64,000 nt of DNA, taken from NCBI GenBank assembly GCA_033961575.1, contig CM066727.1:122748434-122812433 (forward strand). The letters run 5' to 3'. The stretch is from Aselliscus stoliczkanus (Eukaryota; Chordata; Mammalia; Chiroptera; Hipposideridae). The position numbers and the translations under genes are program-made. A model generated the notes under the pieces. That model searched no databases. It saw only the letters and a list, made by a program, of their open reading frames with translations, and was not told where the DNA came from. Positions within the stretch are counted from its first letter, which is position 1; every line of letters begins with the position of its first letter. Below are positions 44,825 through 56,310 of this stretch, piece after piece.

Positions 44825-46784
44825 TTGTGAAGAATTTGAAAAATATCTACGTGTCGACCTATGCTTGGGCTCCCTGTAGATGGAGCCTGAGGTGTAGGGT
44901 GAATGGTTTCTAGAATAGCACACAGCAGACCTGTGACACATGTCAGCTGAATTAAATATCTCAAAGCATTGGTGTTGAAAAATGTGATTAGCAATTCTTA
45001 GCATAACATGACATAAATTTTTGCTTTTCTCTGCTTGTTTAATTTGTTTGCACTGATCACAGAAGAGAGATTTTTATTGTTAAAGAATGGTTTGGTATCG
45101 CCTTCATAAATCTAGCTGGGGTGAAGGAAGGATGAAAACTTCATAATTAAACATGACCGAGCTGCACCCAAACAGTCATGTGAATTCCAATGGTGTTAGG
45201 ACATTCTGAAGCATTTTTTGTGAATGGAAGGCCATTCTTTATTTTTCCTGCTAGTTAAACTTCAACACAAAGCCTTCCTGCCCTTCCTTTATCCAAACAT
45301 CTCATTTTCCCCAGGATTAGCATGACTCTGCCCAGACCTTCTGCTGTAATGCTGTGGCAAAGAAATGGAAAAACGATTCAAGTTGAAAAATTATCCCAAC
45401 TGGTATAATTTAGTTAGGTCAGTGCACTTAAAATGTCATACATTTGTAGTTCCATTGAATGACTTTATTTACCCAGAAGGAGATCCAGTTCCTGTCTAAT
45501 GGAGCTTCCGTGGCTAGCTCTACCCAGCCTGTCTGTGTGACTCTTTGTATGCAGTTGAACTCTAGACCTTCTCTTGAGCCTGGGAGTGTGGGAACCGGTA
45601 CCTGGCCAGAGCTGAGTCTAGACCACCCACTCATTTCACACAGCCCATTAAACGGTTATCATATGATGCTGTGTTACTCCTGCTGTTGACCTTGCCCTGA
45701 ATGGCTGTGTGTCGAATTACTAATTATCCCTACAGCTTTACTATGTAAATGCCATTTAATTTCCACCTCCACTTTTGGAAGGCACGCTGCTCAGAGAGTC
45801 CCACTGTAATATCCTCAGGATCTAACAATCGCAGTGGGATGACATCTACCACTGGTGTAACCACTACCACCAAGAAATGTTGTGTTAAGTACACAACAGT
45901 AGCTAATGCAAAGAACAAAAAAAAAAAAGTGTCCCCCCCCCCCCCGCCATTACCCCCATGCACATTTGCACATTTACTGTGAAAGTTGCACCTCTCTTGA
46001 CCATTCTCATGCTTCAGTTTCATTCCTGGTCGACGCTGGACACTTGCCTGTGCCGTATGGAAATAACAAGCCACCATCTGGGGGTTTCATCATCTTACTC
46101 TGTGGCAGGAGTGTCTCCAAGGATTATGCTTAGCCTACTTGGCACGGAAACCCTGCTCTAGCTTCAGTGATTAGGAAATGTTGGAAGTGATTCCCCCCAG
46201 TCTAGACCCCAAAGACTAGCCCAAACAGACATAGGAATTCCCGTGAAAACCCTCTGGACCGCAAGGCAGTTTACCATATGCTGCTGTCATATTTTTGCTA
46301 GGATATTGCTTGTAACATTTCCCAAATATTTTAATTTAAAATGACCCATTCATCTGAGATCACAAAATGCTAAAAACATGATCATACTTGAAAAAGATAA
46401 CTCTGGAAAAGAGTAGGTCAGACAGGAGTAGGGGATGGTGGTTTGGTGGAAGAACAATTAGGAGGCTGATAATCATTATTTTGATTGAAGCATAGGATCC
46501 CTTCTATGGTAAAATTATTTGTAGTCATAGGAAAATAATGAGCTATATGGACCACTCACATGAGGCTAATTTTGAAAGGTTTCGATTTTAAAATAAGAAC
46601 CCAGGTTTAATTGATTCTTTTATCAGTCAAAATTAAAATCAAGATAAGGGTTTTAACCTAAGTAATGTTTGTTGTTTTACTGTGTGTTTAAATTGAACTT
46701 TTATTTGTGAATTTCCCAGTTGCCTTTCAAATAGCTGACATATATTTATCAAACCAGGAAATAAGCAACAACAAAAAAAAGTTT
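44825..46784. other. Unassigned sequence with adjacent A and C runs
   Basis: A12 then GTGT then C13 occurs at about 45917-45945, and a hairpin GTTGTGT-TAAGT-ACACAAC at 45879-45897. No repeat family or exon recognised in the remainder. Confidence 0.4.
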
Positions 46785-46925
46785 GCTTTTATTCATTTCT
46801 TATTTAAACATTTGTTGGGCATCTGCCACATACCAGGCACCATGTTAGGTGTTACAACAATGAGAAAAAGTAGATTCAGTTCCTACCTCATAAAGTTATA
46901 GTGCCTCTGAGAAGTAAGTTAGAGT
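46785..46925 (-). mobile_element. L2 3' end, antisense
   Basis: TTTGTTGGGCATCTGCCACA, TACCAGGCACCATGTTAGGT and GTTCCTACCTCATAAAG are the antisense L2 terminus. Confidence 0.65.
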
Positions 46926-47159
46926 AGATGCAAATTCACACACCTAGCAAATAACTTTACAGATGATTGTTTAGCAACATTGTTTACTCTTCCTTAAGAC
47001 TATAATTTCTCTACTTGATTACAAGTCAGCATCATTTTTTTCCTGTCAATTTTCTTTTGAATTAGGAAAATCACTTTTTTTTTGTAGAAAATGGAAAACT
47101 TTGAAATATTTCCTCTTGGAAATACATTTCCCATCATTAGTTTTTATTTCAAAACATTT

Positions 47160-47600
47160 CCATTATCAGTCAGGTCGTACTTTTTTCCAGCCTCCTTTCC
47201 TAGAATTATCTTTCATTATTCACCCATCTCAATGCTCTAATAAAATCAAGCATCTTCTATTCTACTAGGATACCTCATCTTTTTTCATATCTCTGCCTTT
47301 GCTTACCATGTCTCTTTTGCCAGAAATTCCCTCCCTCCAATATCTCCACCTTCCTAATCCTACTCATATTTCAAGCGTCAGCTTTGATGCTATCTCGTCT
47401 ATAAAGATGTGCCCACAGAAATGAAAGTTAAGCTCTCTGTTCGCCTCTAAACAACTACCTCATTTTTTAATTGTCTTTTGATTTGAGGCAATAATTTGGG
47501 GAAGACTACAATATTTGTGTATATTTCTCTTCTTTTTCTATTAAAATGTTAGCTTACAGAGAGCAGAAAGGATATCTTACTTTTATTACATTGATAATAA
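47160..47600 (+). mobile_element. L2 relic
   Basis: TCTGCCTTTGCTTACCATGT, CCAGAAATTCCCTCCCTCC, CCTACTCATATTTCAAGCGT and TTAGCTTACAGAGAGCAGAA follow the L2 3' region in sense, the last phrase marking its 3' UTR. Confidence 0.65.
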
Positions 47601-47754
47601 ATACTTTTTATTTATATATGTAAATAATTACGTATCATAAAATTATAATATATAATATGATATAACAATCTATATAATTATAATAATATAGATAGTATTT
47701 TTATTTATAATAAATAGCATTGATTATATCAATATCCATGAAGACATGGTACAA

Positions 47755-47860
47755 ATAGTTCTTGAGGACTTCCTGTGTGTCAGGTGCTGTGTAAGGCTCT
47801 GGGAATATAGACACGTACACCCCCCATCCTTATGGTGTGCATGAAACACCTGGATGCCTG
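47755..47860 (-). mobile_element. L2 3' fragment, antisense
   Basis: ACTTCCTGTGTGTCAGGTGC then TGTAAGGCTCTGGGAATATA is the antisense L2 end. Confidence 0.5.
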
Positions 47861-48199
47861 GATGTTATAAATGTGATATTTGTGAAATAACAAATAATTT
47901 TCAAGTGCTCTTCAAATTTGAACCAAGCCTTGCTCTGTTGTGTTGGATCGGAGGCTCCAGAGGCCATGCGAAGCCAACTTATTGTAGGTGTTCATATGTC
48001 CTGACAGTGCTTATTTTAGGTGGTACCTGACTCCTCACATACCTTGCACCATGCAAAATGTGGTGAACTCAACACTGAATCACCAACAGAGAACAGTTGG
48101 ACTACTCTTCAAATGAGCACCTGCATTTGAAAATAATTAGGCCCAGGGGTATAGTGTCTCCTAGTTCCCAGGCAGCCTGGCTGCCTTTTTCAGTCAGTT
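47861..48199. other. Unassigned sequence
   Basis: Nothing recognised. Confidence 0.4.
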
Positions 48200-48376
48200 A
48201 GTAGAGAGGCAAAGTAGGAAAAGCATAGATCGCTTTGGTCTTAGACCTGCTTTTGGTGTTAGACACAGCTTCACCCATCACTAGAAGGGAAGCTTTAGGG
48301 GTGTCAGCCTTATCCGTAAAATAAGAACAGTAACACCCTCCTCTGTGAGGATAAATAACCCATGTAAAGTTTAGAA
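48200..48376 (+). mobile_element. MIR SINE, 5' part
   Basis: TTATCCGTAAAATAAGAACA, then GAGGATAAATAACCCATGTA and AAGTTTAGAA, the MIR core and 3' half, breaking off at a hAT insertion. Confidence 0.6.
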
Positions 48377-48596
48377 CAGGGTCCATAAACTATGGCCTGT
48401 AGGGCAACTTTGGCCTGCTGCTTGTTTTGTAAATAAAGTTTTATTGGGACTCAGGGACACTCCTTCATTATATATTGCCTACATGTCTGCATTACATCAG
48501 CAGAATTGAGGAATCACAATTAAAACAGTATGGTTCACAATGTCTAATATATTTACTATATGTACCTTCATAAAAGACAAAGTTTGCTGACCACTG
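48377..48596 (+). mobile_element. hAT-family MITE, copy B, inside MIR
   Basis: CAGGGTCCATAAACTATGGC at the start, GTAAATAAAGTTTTATTGGG, and ACAAAGTTTGCTGACCACTG at the end: same family as 44611-44824, in the same orientation. Confidence 0.75.
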
Positions 48597-48652
48597 GACT
48601 GGCATATGACTCTTAACCTGAAAGATATTCAATAAATATTATCACAATTATT
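48597..48652 (+). mobile_element. MIR SINE, 3' part
   Basis: GACTGGCATATGACTC, then ATTCAATAAATATTATCAC, completes the MIR broken at 48376. Confidence 0.55.
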
Positions 48653-49724
48653 CTCTTTTTCACCAAACTTAGTGTGGAGTGAGAGTGGAGAACTAGGGAT
48701 GGACAAGGGTTGGCAGGACAGGGACTAAAGTGACTAATTGTCTTCTCCCATTTAATGGAAACTCAAACTGGAATTGAACTTGAGTTTATTACTGAAACCT
48801 ACTATAGACCTGAGGAAGTAAAATGTCATTTTTTTCCTAATTGAAAACTGCCATGGGTCCAAAAACTTTTTTTTTTCCCCTCCTGAAAAGCGCTATGAGT
48901 CACCATTAAAGTTAATAGTTGATTCTTGATAATGGTTGTTGTTGGCAGGGACCATGAAAATATTCTGTCAGAGCACAGCATGGCCATTCTAGGCAGTTTT
49001 CCTCGTGTTGGTATTGATTTCAATTAAAACAAGTTATCTGAATCACTGGGCTTCCTGTTGGCTGTACTCATTGCCTAGTGATGCAAATGGAAAGCCTGTT
49101 TTAAACCTACAATATCTGGTTACTTAAACAAGGGCCAGGCAGCTGGAGTATAAACAAAACCCAAGCACCGATCAATGTAGAAGGAAATGATCTTCATTTG
49201 CCCTGCATGATGTCATCCATCTTGGGCCTTACAGTTTTCTAACAATTATTGACTGTGAGGGCAGGAAGATCTTATGAATTCATCTTTTTCCTTATCAAGG
49301 CAGGTAGTCAAGCATAACCCCCAAAACATTTGATTTGGTTCAATTCCTTGTGTACATATCTTTTCTCTTCTTTTTTCTCCATTATGTCAGCCTCTGTGGG
49401 AAGAGTTTGTTTGCACAAAGCACAGCATATTGATGCTCTGTGTCTATGTGTTTATTCCTTGGGTGAGGATTTGAATGGCTTTTCTCCCTTACGTGTTAGC
49501 TTATAAGTAGTCCAATCTTTAGTGTCACATACTGTTCAGCAACTTGCATCAGAATGTTGCTTTATAATAACAAAACAGACCTTTGTTATTTTCAAAGTTA
49601 CATGTCACATGAGGCAAAATGCACAGAACATATAATTTGTGCTTTTTAAGTTCACATATTTGAATCATTGGCCTTAAGGCTTGTGTACTGGATCAAGCCA
49701 CCTAGCTAAAAGGTGAGCCTAGGT
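48653..49724. other. Unassigned sequence
   Basis: Nothing recognised. Confidence 0.4.
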
Positions 49725-50215
49725 CTGTGGTACAGGTTGGCCATTTTTTTCCCAAACTACCTTCCTTTTGGTACACAGCTAGACTATATTTCCCAGCATC
49801 TTTTGCAGTTACATGCAGCCTGATGTCTGAATTGTGATCAGTGAATATGGTGGAAGTGAGGTACACCTTTTCCAAGTCCATGCCACAAAAACCTTCCCAA
49901 CTAGGATCCTCTAATTTCTATCTCTGTCTCACAGTTGCATGGAGAAAATTCCAAGGATGTACAAGAGGGTGAAGTGGCAAGATGGAAGAAGCCTGTGTTC
50001 CTAAATGAATATGTAGAACAGAACGCCTAGCCCCACCCCCTTGCCACCACCTACCCATATTAAACTATGACAAACTATGACAGACTCCTTGTCCTCTCAT
50101 TACCACCAACCCCCACTGGACTGTGATGAGAACAAACAATAAACATTTATTGTGTTAAGGCACTGAGTTTTGGGGGGTGTTGATTATTACAATCTAGCCT
50201 GACTAATTTACTGGC
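49725..50215 (+). mobile_element. MaLR/MLT-type LTR
   Basis: ACTATATTTCCCAGCATC, TGCAGTTACATGCAGCCTG, AGTGGCAAGATGGAAGAAGC and TTGTGTTAAGGCACTGAG follow a common mammalian LTR in sense. The exact subfamily is not certain. Confidence 0.65.
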
Positions 50216-50904
50216 TGTCATTCTTCTATGTAGAATTACTATTTCTTAATCATATCTTCACAAATGCAGTAATTTTCATGACTTTATACTGTAATTTATG
50301 GAATAGATGATATGCTATAAAGGTGTTTGGATATGTGAGAATTTGTGAAGCTGTGTGGACATATTCATTGAAAATATGAAGGCCCTTATGTAGTATTTTT
50401 TTTTTCCCCCACAACAATTCTATGTTAGAGACCATGTATTCAGTGTTAAAGTAATAATGAGGGCTTGATGTCTTAGTTCCATTTTACAAGCAGAATATTT
50501 TATTCTGTGTGTAGAAAACCCTATTTTCTCTGGATGGGTCCATTATCCTGTATTAATTGAGCCAACTGTATATGAAATATCAAACTTTATTATTGGGCAG
50601 AAGATGGCAAATGATATTTTGGTGTTGTTTTGGACTGAACCTTTGTAGTTGAGAGGGAAGTGAGTATGACATTAAGGTGGGAAATGTGAGGAAGTTATTT
50701 TGCAAAAGCTTTACCAGCACTGCATGGTTTCCCTCTGCCACTGGCTGGCATGATCCAGATGATGCTCCCTTAGCTTCAGCCACAGAACTAGGAGTTTGCA
50801 AAGCACAGCCTCAGAATTATGATGGTCAGAACATGAGCAAGAAACAAATTGTTATTGTTAAAACTATGAAGATTTGGGGGACATCTGTTTCTGCCAGGTT
50901 GCCC
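50216..50904. other. Unassigned sequence
   Basis: Nothing recognised. Confidence 0.4.
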
Positions 50905-51020
50905 CAGCTGATAGGGGCTCAGAGACTTTAACTAACTCGTGTAAGATCACAAGGCTACTGAGCTCTGGAGACAGGATTTCAATTCAGTGAGTCTCATTCT
51001 AGAACGTAAGCTTATAACCA
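50905..51020 (-). mobile_element. MIR fragment, antisense
   Basis: CTCAGAGACTTTAACTAACT, TGTAAGATCACAAGGCTACT and CAGGATTTCAATTCAG match the antisense MIR core. Confidence 0.68.
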
Positions 51021-52339
51021 TTTTCGTGTAGGAGAAAGAGTTTCCCAGACATTAGGTGTAGGATAGACAGGGAGAAACTAGAAGAGAGATTAGAGACAAG
51101 GATACAATTTAGGAATACTTGAGATATGAGGTTATGAGAATCTGGAAGAGGGTGCTTATGTAAGGACTATGCCTTATGTAGAGTAGGTGCCTCAAACATA
51201 ACACTTGAGAAGGTGAATGAATGAATTTTTCTGACTACAGGTGCCAGAAAGTGGTGTTATCACCACCACATTCTGGGTAGTCATTTTCTTCACTGTGTCC
51301 TTTCTTGACAAAATTCTTGGCTGTGCCCACACATCATTGCTGGCAGAGTCCTGAGTCACAGATAGCTTCCCTGAGGCTACCCCTCACCCAGGAATGGCTC
51401 AGCCTGCACTATTGGAACAGGTGGAGGGCACCCTGCCCTCTTACTAGATCCCCAGTCCGCATTGCTAGAAGTCTTTATTGGCAGGAGAGGGACTAGGGTG
51501 CCTAATTTTCCTATCCTTTTCTTTGTGGGTTCAGCACTGCCAACTGAAATTTAATTCATTCTTCCTTCATGCTACTTAGAATGTCCCAGCAGGAAATCCC
51601 CTTGGTGTTATTTTTTTTTCCTTGCCCTTACCCTCATCCTTTTTTTTTGAATTTGGTACTAGGGATAGCATAGGAGGTTATTAAAAGATAAAGGAAGTCT
51701 CTCTTCAGTTTTACAAGTGCAATTGTTTTCTGATTGGTGTCATTTAGGACCTGAAAAAACAAACCCACATTCCCAATCTTTCTGTTGCCTAAGCTCCTCA
51801 TGCTAGAAAAAGAGTTAGCAAACTTAATAACCATGATTGCTCTAAGTGGGTCTAAGCAAGTCCCGTATGTCACTGGCAGTTAGAAAACATAGGGGAAATG
51901 GAGAAGAACAAAAGGAGGAAAAATAGTAAGACAAAAGGAATGGGAGTGAGGAAGAAAGAGAAAAGTGGTAAGAAAATATGTCAACCTTACCTTGTGCTAA
52001 AAGCATGTATTCTTATCTTCAAGGTGACCATTTACTACCATTTTTTTTTCTTATTGTAGAACCTGATCCCACTTTCTGTGGATAAAATTCATATGATATT
52101 CTCGAATGCAATTTTTACAGTAATGAATAACTGTAAAATATCTGACACAGACATGTATAACCAAGGTCAAAAAAAAACTAAGGATGGTTTAATGTGAAAA
52201 AAATCTATGTCTGTTAGGTATTATGCCTCTCATAATATGGTCATCTTGTAAATTACAATAATTGATCTGGAAAGAATATTCAGAAAGGCTGAGTTAAGTC
52301 TATGAAATCACAAAGAGTGTTACTTAACAATGAACAATA
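51021..52339. other. Mostly unassigned, weak L2 tail trace
   Basis: TAGAGTAGGTGCCTCAAACA with GGTGAATGAATGAAT (about 51178-51225) looks like an L2 end in sense. The rest is unassigned. Confidence 0.4.
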
Positions 52340-52830
52340 GCTCAGTTCCACAGATATCTTTTGAGCAGCTACTGGATTTTGGCCCAGGCACTAAGCCTGG
52401 GATATACACAGATGACAGTGACACAGTCCTGCAGTAAACTGGAGACTCAGGTAGTCCCTTGGGTAGAACAGAGGTGGAGGTGGGAATGCAGGAGGACTTC
52501 CTGAAAGATGGGAAAGATTTAGTGAGTCTTGAGTGAGTAGAATTTGGTCTTGAGGAGAAAACATTGCAGTCAATGGAAAGGAAAAGCCGCGAGGAACTAT
52601 ATGGATTGTTCACACTTGTTAGCACTTAAAACGTGAAGGAGAGAGTGATGGGTAATGAGGGCAGAGAAATAAGTAGGAACCACTTGCTACTGTTACATGG
52701 CAATCAGGGCATTTAAGGATTATGTTATTCCATAGAAAGTCCAAGTTCAAGAATATTTCAGATGAAACCCTAAAAGATTCATGATAACTTATCAGCATGT
52801 GGGAGAGCATGTTTGATACCACTCTAGGCA
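52340..52830 (-). mobile_element. L2 relic, antisense
   Basis: TTTTGAGCAGCTACTGGATT, GCACTAAGCCTGGGATATAC, GAGGACTTCCTGAAAGATGG and GAGTGAGTAGAATTTGGTC follow the antisense L2 3' region. The right limit is uncertain. Confidence 0.55.
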
Positions 52831-53110
52831 TATGGTATTTCTTATTTTATGACATATAAATGGTATGAGTCTTGTTCATTTAAATATTTACTATGTGTGC
52901 ACTATTTGCACATTAGAGAATACAAGAGAAGTATCAGAGTAGTATATATTTAAATATTAAATTCAGGGCATAGAAACAATTTCCTATGGATTCAAAAGAA
53001 GGAGAAAACTTTTGTAGGTTAAGGGACATTTCTTGCTTCCTGTTGTTCTTCCTCCCTTTTTATTATTCCTTCTCCTTTCTTCCCTCTCTTTCTTCCCTTC
53101 CACAATTATG

Positions 53111-53425
53111 CACTGGTTTATGTGTGCCACGATATATGCCAAGAACTGGGAATATATTTGTGGTTAACAAAATAGACAGCTGCCAAACATAATTATAATA
53201 GTAATAAGTGTTCTCAAGATAAGCATGCTCCATAAAAGGTGGGGCATAAGCCAAGCCGAATGACATAGAGGAAGATCTTCCTGAAGAGTTTATCAAAGCA
53301 GCACTTGAAGCATGATGAGAAGACAGAGTGTATTCCTGAAGGAGGAGTAGGTGTGGACAGATGGTAAGAAGAGAGGAGGACATGTGAGCCTTGCTAAACG
53401 ACATGACAAAAGACAAAGGCAAATA
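53111..53425 (-). mobile_element. L2 relic, antisense
   Basis: CAAGAACTGGGAATATATTT, GTGGTTAACAAAATAGACAG and GAAGATCTTCCTGAAGAG are antisense L2 end phrases. A/T-rich AAATAAAATAAA-type repeat follows at 53420-53455. Confidence 0.6.
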
Positions 53426-54239
53426 AAATAAAATAAATAAAAATAAATTAAAAAATGACAAACTTCCAAAGCACAGTGCAGTGTATTCTTCTAGTCCATC
53501 AGAGCATCAGTTGTTAATCATTTTTCTTCTTCAATTAATTTGTATGAAAGCCTTTTCGGACATCATGAAAATTCATCTTTTCTCATCCTACATTTTATTT
53601 TAGTGATTTCAGTGGGATCTACTGGTTATTATTTTTTCTTTTTTTCTCACTTCCTTTTATTAGGTAATTAATTTGGACCCGACTTATTTGGAACTTACTT
53701 TGACACAATTTAGACTCAAATAGTCAGATCGCAGTATACGTGGCAAGAAACACAGCTGCATTTATTTCCGTTGATTCTATCATTTATCTTTTAATTCATA
53801 TATATCTCACACTGAATTAGGGAGGCTGCCTTCCCACTCTTGAAATAACTTTGACCTTTTTAATATGGCGATTTCTATGGCAACAATCCTTTCCAATCAG
53901 CAGAGCAAGTGTGGCTACAACACTGTCTCTTACTGGAGTCATTGGTTAGTTGGGGCCAAGGATTTGGACATAACCTTGTTACTACTGCTGGCGGCTATCC
54001 AGGCACAAAATACCTCCATGCTGATGTTTCTTCCCTACTATATTTAGCAGAAGGGCTTACCGAACTTCCTCCAGTGCGGGCTAGCCAATACGCAGGAAGA
54101 GCAACAGGATAGGTCTGGGGTGAACCACAAGGGCTATTTTAAGGTGGCAGGACTCTTCCTTGCTTCCCCTTGCCAAAACACAAGAATCAGCTTTGTTGGG
54201 GAAAAAACTCACAAAGCCAAGCTAATTCCAAATTCAGAA
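53426..54239. other. Unassigned sequence
   Basis: 53860-54112 has two overlapping short frames (60 and 67 codons) and no recognisable repeat. I cannot support a gene. Confidence 0.4.
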
Positions 54240-54965
54240 GCCTCAAGCAGGCACTCAGGTCTGCTCCGGAATCCTTACTCAATTTCTTCATCTATGCGAA
54301 ATGACCATACCATATCATCTTCTTTTGCCTCAAACCTCCCACACACCCTCCTCCTCCTGATGACCCAGACTCATACTTCATTGAGAAAATAGAAGTCACT
54401 GGAAATGAATTCACTCATCTTCCCACCGCAAAGCCTGCCAACTTCTTGCTTGTGCATCCAAATTGTCCCTCGTCCACAATGAAGGAAGTGTGCCTCTTCC
54501 TCCAAGAGGGGATGTTTCTCCAATTTTGCTCTGGATCCCATTACCTCTTGGCTTATCAAAGACTTTGCTCCTTGAGTTATTCATGTTTCCCCTCAGCATA
54601 ACATGTCGCCATTCATTTAATCATTTCCATCAGCACACAAATATGCTCTAGTATTTCCCATCTTTTAAGCCTTTTTTTTTTTTATCCTTCGTGTAACCAC
54701 ATATACTGTGCCAGTTCCTGCTCTATTTTTCTGTTCTCCTTTATAACCAAATTCCTGAGTGTTAAAACAAACTGCTTCTAGCTCCTCCGCTTTCTGCTAC
54801 TGTTCAACCCAGACCAATGGGCTTCTGCACCTCTGCTACCTGGAACCCTCTTGGATAAGGTCAGCAGCGACTTTCAGGCTGCCAAATCCAATGGACTTCT
54901 TCGCCACTCATCCTTCTTGGCTCCTCAGCAATATTTGTCAAAATTGACACTCTACCTGTTTGAAG
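54240..54965 (+). mobile_element. L2 LINE ORF2 (reverse transcriptase) relic, upstream part
   Basis: Ordered L2 coding phrases: ACTTCATTGAGAAAATAGAA, CAAAGCCTGCCAACTTC, TCAAAGACTTTGCTCC, ATCAGCACACAAATATGC, GGCTGCCAAATCCAATGG and CAGCAATATTTGTCAAAATT. The last corresponds to the conserved 'SAAFDTVDHS' region of the L2 RT. It is interrupted at 54965. Confidence 0.75.
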
Positions 54966-55320
54966 CAGGTAGAGTGGTGTTGGGGAAGCAGGACTTCCAG
55001 AGGATTCAGAGAATGAAGGGAAGCAGGAGCTGGTGGAACCCCGAGAGGCGCTGGAGCGGGACTTCGACCACTTCATCGGAGCCTCCGCCAGTTTCTGCCG
55101 CCTCACCGTGTGGGGCCTGGAGGCCATCTCTGGTCCTGGTCCGGAAAGTGCGTGTGGCCCTAACCTGGCCCAGCCTCCCTGCAGCGATTCATGCACCGGT
55201 GCTGGAGCTTGAAATTAAAAGCCACCTATCCTTTCACCCCAGTAAACCAGCTCTTCACTTTGGAGCCACTGATTCCATCACCCCAATAAAGAAGCTCTTC
55301 ACAGGAAAAAAAGAAAAGAA
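54966..55320 (+). pseudogene. GC-rich, polyadenylated insert resembling a processed retrocopy (parent unknown)
   Basis: About 355 bp of CpG-rich sequence sits inside an L2, lacks introns, and ends with an AATAAA signal (AATAAAGAAGCTCTTCACAGG region near 55286) about 15 bases before an A-rich tail. One plus-strand frame, from about 54985 to a TGA near 55212, includes acidic residues then EALERDFDHFIGAS and FCRLTVWGLEAI, plausible as the C-terminus of a real protein. I do not recognise the parent gene. No target-site duplication is obvious. The alternatives are a non-coding RNA retrocopy or an unknown element. Confidence 0.55.
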
Positions 55321-55450
55321 AAAAAATCTCTCGACTTCCAGGATTATTTTCTTAATTTCCTTTTACTTCTCCATCTCCTTGGTTGGGTTCTGTTCTTAAA
55401 TGTTGGCATTTCTCAGAGCTTGTCTTAGATCATTAGCTTGACTTTTGTCT
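55321..55450 (+). mobile_element. L2 LINE ORF2 relic, downstream part
   Basis: TCGACTTCCAGGATTATTTT, then TTTTACTTCTCCATCTCC and TTGGGTTCTG, continues the L2 RT text interrupted at 54965. Confidence 0.65.
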
Positions 55451-55479
55451 AAATTCTTTCCTTATTTATATCATGTTTC

Positions 55480-55735
55480 CATTGTTAAATTTTATGCAAG
55501 TGCTGATGTGTCCTCTGAACTCCTGGCAACCATCAATATGTTCTTTCTTTCTACGGATAACTTATTCTGTATATTTCACATAAATGGAATCGTATAACAT
55601 GTGATCTTTTGAGTCTGGATTCTTTCACTTAGCATAATACTTGGAGGCTCATATATGTTTAAGGATGTTTCAGTATTTCATTTCTTTTTATGACTAGATA
55701 GTATTCCATTGTCTGTATATAACACAGTTGGCCCA
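55480..55735 (-). mobile_element. L1 3' fragment, antisense
   Basis: AATGGAATCGTATAACATGT, TTCTTTCACTTAGCATAATA and AGATAGTATTCCATTGTCTG are antisense L1 ORF2-end phrases. Confidence 0.75.
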
Positions 55736-55744
55736 TTTCTCCAC

Positions 55745-56028
55745 ATAAATGTATTTCTCACAGTTCTGGAGACTGGAAGTTTGAGATCAGGATGTCAGGG
55801 TAATTGGGTTCTGGAGGTGAAGACCTCCTCCTGGGATGCAGATATGGAAAGGGGAAAAGAGCTCTCTGGGGTTCCTTCTATAAGGGCACTAATCCTATTC
55901 ATGATAGTTCCACTCTCAAGACCTAATTACTTTCCAAAAGGACCCACTTCCTAATATCATCACATTGAGGTTTAGGATTTCAACAAATTTCAATTAGAAT
56001 TTTGGAGGATACAAACATTCAGTCCAAT
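55745..56028 (-). mobile_element. MaLR (MST/MLT1A-like) LTR, antisense
   Basis: TATTTCTCACAGTTCTGGAG, AGAGCTCTCTGGGGTTCC, CTCAAGACCTAATTACTTTC and ATTTTGGAGGATACAAACAT give the antisense order as at 7186. Confidence 0.78.
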
Positions 56029-56049
56029 GTATGTGTGTGTAAATATATA

Positions 56050-56310
56050 TAAAATAGTGTTACATATGTAACTAACTTTTATTGAGTATTTACTATGTCT
56101 TAGTCACTGTTCTATGGGTTTCTGGTGAAATAATTCATTTAAACCTCAAAAAAATGGAGTAAATTCTATGATTATTATTCTTTGCAGATGAGGAAACAAA
56201 GTACCTTGCTTACAGGTCACCCCGTTAACGCATGATTGAGCCAAGACTTGAACCTCAGTAATCTGTCTCACAAATCTGTCCTCTGATTATTATGCTAGAT
56301 TTAGTCTACA
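56050..56310 (-). mobile_element. MIR SINE, antisense
   Basis: TTTATTGAGTATTTACTATG, AATTCATTTAAACCTCAAAA, GCAGATGAGGAAACAAAG and CAAGACTTGAACCTCAG follow the full antisense MIR. Confidence 0.78.

Noticed and set aside
54851..55399. 182-codon open frame across the L2/retrocopy junction
   Set aside because: It starts in L2 relic sequence, runs through the GC-rich insert in a frame different from the plausible protein frame, and continues into the A-rich tail and L2 again. It is a chance frame.
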